Part shown: positions 57,122 to 64,000 of the stretch, piece after piece
Layout of the letters: each line of letters starts with the position of its first letter
Numbering within the stretch: the first letter of the stretch is position 1
Source of the DNA: Prochilodus magdalenae
Taxonomy: Eukaryota > Chordata > Actinopteri > Characiformes > Prochilodontidae
NCBI GenBank assembly: GCA_024036415.1
Contig: JAMWET010005477.1
Coordinates: 38,501 to 102,500 of the forward strand
DNA: 64,000 nt
Reading direction: 5' to 3'
Made by a program: the position numbers and the translations under genes
Notes under the pieces: model-generated
What the model was told of the DNA's origin: nothing
The model's database searches: none
What the model saw: only the letters and a program-made list of their open reading frames with translations

Positions 57122-57638
57122 TGCTCCTGTGAGCTTCAACTGCACAGTGAGGACCCTATAGGGTTACTGTGCTCCACCCTCCTTCTCAAGAGTCTTCCTC
57201 TTAATAAAGTAGGCACATGGGAGCTTTAAGAGTCCGGCTTCTGATTTGGCAGGCTTTGTGTTCATCACTGATGGCTGTATAGATGAGTGCACCTTTAGCA
57301 AACTCATGTGGATTAGCACAGGATGTGTTCAGAAACGAACAGTGCAGGTACAGGTGAACATCCAAATGTGTCTTGCAGGTAGAGGAGACTGTTGACTGTG
57401 TCCATGTAGTATTGTGAGCATATGGTTTATCTGATATGTGTATGAGCAAGGCAAGAAAGACAAAAAGAGGAATTCAGGAAGTGGAATTCCTGTAGATGTT
57501 AGAATTAATCTGACCAAATGGATGGTTTGAATAATTGAAAATGCTGTCGCTGTCTCCACCTTATTGGGGTTATTCTAACACTGGGCGGTAGTTATACAGT
57601 ACTGTTGAACAGTGATGGACAGTAAAGAAGTAAATGCA
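57122..57638 (-). other. upstream flank of the TRIM gene
   Basis: Expected to hold the 5' UTR and promoter of the TRIM gene. No TATA box, CpG island or upstream exon could be fixed. The open frames here have no motifs. Confidence 0.4.
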
Positions 57639-59326
57639 CAGTGGGGTACAAAAGTTTGGGCAGCCTTGTTAATTTTCCTGATTTACCTTTATAAAGCATT
57701 GATTGTTTGGATAATTGCTGTAAATATATCATATAGGGGACAAACACAGTGATATTTGAGAAGTGAAATTAAGTTTATATGATTTACAGAAAGTGTGCAA
57801 TAATTGGTTAAACAAAAGTAGGCAGGTGCATAAATTTGGGCACTGTTGTCATTTCATTGATTTCAAAACCTTTAGAACTAATTATTGGAACTCAAATTTG
57901 GTTTGGTAAGTTCAGTGACCCTTGACCTCCATACACCGGTGAGTCCAATTATGAGAAATTTTTTTTTTTTTAATTTAAGGGGGGCAATTGTAAGTTTTTC
58001 TCCTCTTTGCATCTTCTCTGAAGAGTCGCAGCATGGGAGTCTCAAAACAACTTTCAAATGACCTGAAAACAAAGATTGTTCAGCGTCATGGTTTAGGGGA
58101 AGGATACAGAAAGCTATCTCAGAGATTTCAGCTTTCAGTCTCCACTGTGAGAAACATTGTGAGAAAATGGAAGACCACAGGCACAGTTCAAGTCAAAGTC
58201 TCGAAGTGTGCACACTCTTACCAGCTTTCAAGAAAAATCTCTCGAATAAACAGAAGCGAAGCGAAGGATGTTGAGAACAGTCAGAGTCAACACCACAGAC
58301 CAGCACCAAAGACCTACAACATGATCTTGCTGCTGATGGAGTGCATAAGAAGAGTCACTGTGCATCGTTCAAACTATTCGGCGCACTTTACACAAGGAGA
58401 TGCTGTATGGGGAGAGTGATGCAGAGGGAAGCCCTTTTCTCCGCCCACATCAACAAACAGAGCCGCTTGAGGTACGCTAAAGCACATTTGGACAAGCCCA
58501 GCTTCAACTTTGGAAATAAGGTGCTGTGGACTGATGAAACTAAAAATAGAGTATATTTGGGCATAACAAGGGTCGTTATGCATGGAGGAAAAAGAACACA
58601 GCACTCCAAGGAAAAACACCTGCTACCTACAGTTAAAATTTGGTGGTGGTTCCATCATGCTGTGGGGCTGTGTGGCCAGTACAGGGACTGGGAATCTTGT
58701 TAAAGTTGAGGGACGCATGGATTCCAATCAATATCAGCAGATTCTGGAGACCTATGTCCAGGAATCAGTGACAAAGCTGAAGCTGCGCCGGGGCTGGATC
58801 TTCCAACAAGACAACGACCCTAAACACTGCTCAAAATCTACTAATGCATTCATGCAGAGGAACAAGTACAACGTTCTGGAATAGCCATCTCAGTCCCCAG
58901 ACCTGAATATTATTGAAAATCTGTGGTGTCACTTAAAGAGAGCTTTCCATGCTCGGAAACCATCAAACCTGAATAAACTAGAGATGTTTTGTAAAGAAGA
59001 ATGGTCTAAAATACCTTCAGCCACAATCCAGACTCTCATTAGAAGCTATAGGAAGCGTTTAGAGGCTGTTATTTCTGAAAAAGGAGGATCTACTAAATAT
59101 TGAGTTAAGGTTTTTTTGGTGCCCAAATTTATGCACCTGCCTAATTTTGTTTAGACAATTATTGCACACTTTCTGTAAATCATAAACTTCATTTCACTTC
59201 TCAAATATCACTGTGTTTGTCCCCTATATGATGTATTTAACGGAATTTTTTTATCCAAACAATCAATGCTTTATAAAGGTAAATCAGGAAAATTAACAAG
59301 GCTGCCCAAACTTTTGCCCCACACTG
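57639..59326 (+). mobile_element. Tc1-like transposon copy 1 (degenerate)
   Basis: Left end CAGTGGGGTACAAAAGTTTG, right end AACTTTTGCCCCACACTG, with TA at 59327-59328; the left TA has mutated to CA. Subterminal repeats containing GCAGGTGCATAAATTTGGGC at about 57822 and its complement near 59120 give an IR/DR layout. The same family as the copy at 61884, in the same orientation. Confidence 0.92.
58033..59103 (+). pseudogene. Tc1-like transposase, copy 1, frameshifted
   Basis: ATG 58033 begins MGVSKQLSNDLKTKIVQRHG, with the HTH YRKLSQRFQLSVSTVRNIVR. Small insertions then shift the frame several times between 58197 and 58640, for example in the GRPRK linker and in the WTDETK box. The C-terminal half reads RGWIFQQDNDPKHCSKSTN in one frame, then meets a TAG where copy 2 has TGG (LEWPSQSPDLN), at about 58882. 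The catalytic Glu region PDLNIIENLWCHLK and the terminal KGGST are present. Dead copy that retains a segment after the HTH linker which copy 2 has lost (about 58330-58385). Confidence 0.9.
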
Positions 59327-61820
59327 TAATTAGTTGCTGTACTGTAAGACGTTTTTCATGTATCATTAAGGAAGTATTTCCATTTTGGGTGACTACTTGA
59401 ACCCCACACTACATTACTAAGTCAAATATCTTACTCTTCACTCCACTACATTATCCAAAATCTGTCCTTCCTATCTCCAAACAATGCCAACTGTTCTCCT
59501 TCAGTGTTTTGTGCTTATGATCATTATCTTAACAGATTGGTGGAGAGAGACACTAGAGTCTCTTCACCTAGAATGAGCTGATGAAGAGTCCTGTTCCAGA
59601 AATGATAAGAGGACATTAGAGCCATAATAAATCATGCTGCTGTTACTCTCCATACTTCAGTACATCTGAAGGTAAATACTTTAGTACTGTTACTCAAATG
59701 AGGGTCTAAAGGGAGGAACTTCTACTTTTACTGGAGGAGCATTGGGTTACCCTGGGTATCTGTACTTTAATGCCTTGAGCCTGGCTGTAGGACACTCAAA
59801 CCGCATCATGTTTTGAAAACTACATAACTCGAGGTTTATGCAGTGCGGTCCAAAAGTCTTGGGCTGTTTTAATTTTGACCTCCAAAAAATGAAGGAGAAA
59901 TATCAGAAATTCTGCCGTATTTCCGGGTCACTGTTCAAATGTAAACAGACTGATCATGTTATGGGTGTTTACTTTTATCTTATTCCTTTGACTGAAGTTA
60001 TGTTCAGGTCACTCTGAGGTAGATTTGATTTACTTTCTGTCAGTGTTAGTGTTTATAGAGCCGTGTTTAAAGTGCATGCTGTCATTTTAACCAGAAGGGC
60101 AAATACTAAGATTCCTGAAATGTGTGTAATTTAGTTTTGTAATTTAGTGTGTAAAAAAGATATCAAAACTGAAGCATTTTCACTAAAAGCCTCACACTTG
60201 GGCCCCACTCTAAGCAAAAAGGTACCAAGTGATCCACAGCCCTTACATCCTGATTTGGATGATTTTTAAACATTCCACAGTGCTGTTGGTCTTGAATTGT
60301 CCGTCCCAGCTTCTTCTCAATGTGTTGCCAGTCCATTTCAAGCTTAAGGCATTGCATCTATGAGGAAGAAGCGGCAGAGGCCAATCTGTATGCCACAAGC
60401 GGTGCTCTTTTATTTACACCAGCAGAAATAACATACGAAAAGCAAATGAAACAGCTGACAGGTAACCCCTAGCCATACGCCTGGCATCAGGTCCACCTGG
60501 AGCACTTTCAGTCTTTCTCTGCCTCTGCTGCCATTCCTTGCCGCACTTATATCTCTATGGTCGTTCCACCGGGTCTGTCTTCACCATCTGCTATGAAGAT
60601 CTTCAATGCACCGTTGGGTGCCAGTGTCCCTCTTCGGACACCACTGTGCCATTGGTGTAGAAGAAGACATGGAGCGGCAAGCAGTGCCCTCATTGTATTT
60701 ACAAATAAACAAGATTAATATGATAACAAATAATATTTTTTTAATTTATTGATTTAGATTGCACATGCGGCTCAGTGTTTTGAGGTTAACACTTAACACT
60801 GGTACAGGACTGGCTCTCCAAATGCACTGACCATTTTTTAAATCGAGGCCTGTTGTATGGGCAGAGGTAGGTTGCTTATTAAAGAGATTCTCTGCAAGAC
60901 ATCCTACAGTGAACCAGTTCTCGGGACACGACACTGAACACCTACTTAGAGCTGCTGTGTCAGCCCTGTTTGCCAGGACTATGCAGTGTATAGGCACCCC
61001 CTGATCATGACCGAGGACTACTGTGCTATAAATAACAAATTGCAAGTCACTGTCACAGAGTGTCTCAGTGAAGACTGAGATGTAGCTTTGGCTGGTTATT
61101 TCTGGAATTGCTGGGCGATATTTACATAAGCAATATTAAAATGATCCCATCTTCTCTTCAGATTATTAGGGAATAGTAACCAGCAAAGACATACATTACA
61201 CCTACCGGTTACATCCACAAGAGCAAGGGCCCTGTTTTGGTGCCTGTGCAATGATATGACACCAGCGTATCATGAAATTGGTTGGACGCAAGCCTATTCA
61301 TGGCCATTTGCTATTTTGGCGGTCAGAAATGATAGCGATTGCAAGAATGTGGGAGGAGTGGCGCTGTAGGGGGTATGACATTTCCAGTCCGCCAGTGCAT
61401 GGGTATTTTGGTAGGCATTATGCAAAAATATCATGATATATAAAGACACTTCCACACAACACCATACACCAAGTGCCACATTGCCTGATAGCAGACCTGC
61501 ATACATATGAGCACAAACATTAGGACATTGTTCATCTGATTATGTTTATCTGATTATAATTATCTTATAATTTTCATGGTTTCTTATTTTTTGTTTATTT
61601 GGAACAATGACATTTAACTATTAATGTCTGTAGTTTATTTCATTGGATTTACCTAAATTATTTTCATTTACCACTGTTCTGTTTATGAAGTGCTATACAG
61701 GGATCAAATTATAACAATAACAGGCTAATAATAATTAAGTATGTTATTGCTGTCTGCAATATTTCTTGTTTTTACTACTAATATAAAAATAATACCCTTT
61801 AAGGGAATTATTACTTTCAC
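59327..61820. other. intergenic sequence between two Tc1 copies
   Basis: No firm gene. The minus-strand frame 60163-60357 begins after an acceptor-like CCTCATAG (as read on that strand) with MQCLKLEMDWQHIEKKLGRT and could be a helical exon of the second TRIM gene, but no family motif proves it. The 99-codon minus frame at 60746-61045 and the one at 61294-61506 are unrecognised; sequence around 60360-61500 has a repeat-like look without identifiable ends. Confidence 0.3.
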
Positions 61821-61826
61821 ACCCCA

Positions 61827-61883
<57 letters not shown>
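61811..61883. repeat. (TA)n microsatellite bordered by inverted transposon ends
   Basis: About 26 TA units at 61831-61883. Just left of them, ACTTTCACACCCCACT at 61814-61829 is the reverse complement of the first 16-17 bases of the Tc1 copy that begins at 61884. The tract is thus enclosed by two facing Tc1 termini. Confidence 0.85.
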
Positions 61884-61886
<3 letters not shown>

Positions 61887-63444
61887 TGGGGTGTGAAAGT
61901 TTGGGCAGCGTTGTTAATTTTCCTGATTTACCTTTATAAAGCATTGATTGTTTGGATAAATTGCGTTAAATATATCATATAGGGGACAAACACAGTGATA
62001 TTTGAGAAGTGAAATGAAGTTTATATGTTTTACAGACAGTGTGCAATAATTGGTTAAACAAAAGTAGGCAGGTGCATAAATTTGGGCACTGTTGTCATTT
62101 TATTGATTTCAAAACCTTTAGAACTAATTATTGGAACTCAAATTTGGTTTGGTAAGTTCAGTGACCCTTGACCTCCATACACAGGTGACTCCAATTATTA
62201 AGTTTTTCTCCTCTTTGCATCTTCTCTGAAGAGTCGCAGCACGGGAGTCTCAAAACAACTTTCAAATGACCTGAAAACAAAGATTGTTCACCATCATGGT
62301 TTAGGGGAAGGATACAGAAAGCTACCTCAGAGATTTCAGCTTTCAGTCTCCACTGTGAGAAACATTGTGAGAAAATGGAAGACCACAGGTACAGTTCAAG
62401 TCAAGGCTCGAAGTGGCAGACCAAGAAAAATCTCGAATAAACAGAAGCGAAGGATGTTTAGAACAGTCAGAGTCAACCCACAGACCAGCACCAAAGACCT
62501 ACAACATGATCTTGCTTGCACTTTACACAAGGAGATGCTGTATGGGAGAGTGATACAGAGGAAGCCTTTTCTCCGCCCACATCACAAACAGAGCCGCTTG
62601 AGGTACGCTAAAGCACATTTGGACAAGCCAGCTTCACTTTGGAATAAGGTGCTGTGGACTGATGAAACTAAAATAGAGTTATTTGGGCATAACAAGGATC
62701 GTTATGCATGGAGGAAAAAGAACACAGCACTCCAAGAAAAACACCTGCTACCTACAGTAAAATTTGGTGGTGGTTCCATCATGCTGTGGGGCTGTGTGGC
62801 GAGTACAGGGACTGGGAATCTTGTTAAAGTTGAGGGACGCATGGATTCCAATCAATATCAGCAGATTCTGGAGACCTATGTCCAGGAATCAGTGACAAAG
62901 CTGAAGCTGCGCCGGGGCTGGATCTTCCAACAAGACAACGACCCTTAACACTGCTCAAAATCTACTAATGCATTCATGCAGAGGAACAAGTACAACGTTC
63001 TGGAATGGCCATCTCAGTCCCCAGACCTGAATATTATTGAAAATCTGTGGTGTCACTTAAAGAGAGCTGTCCATGCTCGGAAACCATCAAACCTGAATGA
63101 ACTAGAGATGTTTTGTAAAGAAGAATGGTCTAAAATACCTTCAGCCACAATCCAGACTCTCTTTAGAAGCTATAGGAAGCGTTTAGAGGCTGTTATTTCT
63201 GAGAAAGGAGGATCTACTAAAAGTTTTTTTTTTGGTGCCCAAATTTATGCACCTGCCTAATTTTGTTTAGAAAATTATTGCACACTTTCTGTAATTCATA
63301 TAAACTTCATTTCACTTCTCAAATATCACTGTGTTTGTCCCCTATATGATATATTTAACAGAATTTTTTTATCCAAACAATCAATGCTTTATAAAGGTAA
63401 ATCAGGAAAATTAACAACGCTGCCCAAAGTTTCGCACCCCACTG
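61884..63444 (+). mobile_element. Tc1-like transposon copy 2 (nearly intact)
   Basis: Left end CAGTGGGGTGTGAAAGTTTG, right end CAAAGTTTCGCACCCCACTG, inside a TA-rich target (TA at 61882-61883, TGTATATA after 63444). The internal layout matches copy 1 with matched subterminal repeats. It is 1561 bp, against 1688 bp for copy 1, with small deletions. Confidence 0.94.
62241..63260 (+). pseudogene. Tc1-like DD34E transposase, copy 2, one stop and lost start
   Basis: One frame is open from 62241 to 63260 except for a single TAA at 62946-62948. The start position holds ACG instead of ATG, and the next residues (GVSKQLSNDLK) match copy 1. Domains in order: paired-type HTH (RFQLSVSTVRNIVRKW), GRPRK linker (SGRPRKISN), second HTH, VLWTDETKIELFG with catalytic Asp 1, VKFGGGSIMLWGC, then QQDNDP with Asp 2, and PDLNIIENLW with the Glu 34 residues further on (counting across the stop). 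The TAA replaces the Lys codon read in copy 1 (NDPKHC). About 15 residues present in copy 1 are missing near 62518. The usual end would be GGSTK near 63221; here the frame runs on to 63260. Confidence 0.92.
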
Positions 63445-63873
63445 TGTATATATATATATGTTATGTTATGTTATGTTTATAACTGTACAGCCCCAGAAAC
63501 TGGAGGATGTGGTGTCGGCCTCACTTTGCCAGGACTATTTGGTTAAGCAAGTAGTGAGGGTTAAAGTTACACTGGCTCCCTCAGGCTCAGTTTGACCCTG
63601 TCAGCATTGCTGGTGACATTAAGACAAGTTGTAACACACTGAAGACAAATGTAAATTTGTTTTTCATGTGTTACAGTAGTTTTTTTAACAGCGGTGTAAT
63701 ATAGCTTTGCAGAACACTTGTTATTCCCATTGCGGCCCACTTTATCTTTATTTCTGTGTATGTCAATAGTGAGTTAATCTGCTTGTTGAGGTATCACCAA
63801 CTGGAATATCGGGTAGATTTGATGGTGCAATAATAATGCAATGGCACAAAGCAGTGATGGTGACGGTTCCTAC
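63445..63873. other. non-coding; intron of the second TRIM gene
   Basis: It begins with a short TATA run and ATGTT repeats left by the transposon target. The rest has no features and should be intron 1 of the minus-strand TRIM gene. Confidence 0.45.
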
Positions 63874-64000
63874 CTTAAGGTCCTCCAGTGCCTCTTTCAG
63901 GGGGATCACCCTGTGATTCCTATGACTCCCTGATGTGTGGCACGTTGTACAAATAAGACTGACATCCCGGATGCAGAGGAGAGTGAATTTTAATCCGTGT
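63874..64000 (-). CDS. second TRIM-like gene, B-box end of first exon (partial)
   Basis: Read on the minus strand, the window edge enters an exon coding KFTLLCIRDVSLICTTCHTS, then SHRNHRVIPLKEALEDLK, followed by a GTAGGAAC donor at 63873. The C..C..C....H...H pattern and the terminal LKEALEDLK are the second half of a TRIM B-box 2 plus the exon-1 end. They correspond in position and phase 0 to [20 protein letters not shown] and [10 protein letters not shown] of the neighbouring TRIM gene. The RING half lies to the right of the window. Later exons should lie between here and 57.6 kb or be missing; none was found with certainty. Confidence 0.8.

Noticed and set aside
56774..57229. 151-codon plus-strand ORF
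   Set aside because: Antisense shadow of the RING/B-box exon of the TRIM gene.

Overview
This looks like a nuclear chromosome segment from a teleost fish. The evidence is spliced genes with GT-AG introns, vertebrate-type receptor, lipid-transport and TRIM genes, dense microsatellites, several Tc1/mariner families, a tRNA-derived SINE, and L2/Rex1-like and L1-like LINE fragments. The repeat set would suit an ostariophysan such as a characin or catfish, but that placement is a weak inference. There is no bacterial, plasmid or CRISPR content, and no operon logic applies.

Layout. The left edge (1-1888, +) holds the last three coding exons of an adhesion G-protein-coupled receptor of the ADGRE/CD97 type. 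About 36 kb of gene-poor sequence follows. It contains a broken L2/Rex1-type LINE whose 3' tail has grown into a 47-bp minisatellite (4376-7197), several microsatellites, a 0.5-kb (TG)n block, Tc1/mariner copies at 8140, 10600, 13030, 22384, 23542 and 29484, an L1-type remnant near 26.7-27.2 kb, a tRNA-SINE at 33.5 kb, and an L2 3' end running straight into a 2.1-kb array of a 27-bp repeat (36295-38422). Immediately after that array is ptger1, the prostaglandin E receptor EP1 (38585-40605, +, two coding exons). Next is slc27a1, the fatty acid transport protein 1 gene (43682-50998, +, twelve coding exons, 647 aa), which appears complete. A complete TRIM E3 ligase gene with RING, B-box, coiled coil and PRY-SPRY lies on the minus strand (52785-57121, six exons including a 23-nt microexon). 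Two closely related Tc1 copies in the same orientation (57639-59326 and 61884-63444) sit upstream of it. The right edge cuts into the first exon of a second minus-strand TRIM gene (63874-64000).

Relations. ADGRE5, PTGER1 and SLC27A1 all map to human 19p13 (from memory), so the gene order looks like a compacted piece of that conserved block. The human neighbours DDX39A and PKN1 were not seen between the first two. The genes do not form one pathway: they are a cell-surface adhesion receptor, a lipid-mediator receptor, a long-chain fatty acid importer/acyl-CoA synthetase, and probable ubiquitin ligases starting a TRIM cluster. No convincing new molecular system was found. The most interesting items are the LINE-tail-derived satellites, the almost intact Tc1 copy, a fold-back repeat next to the slc27a1 promoter, and a transposon ending 19 bp from a TRIM splice donor.
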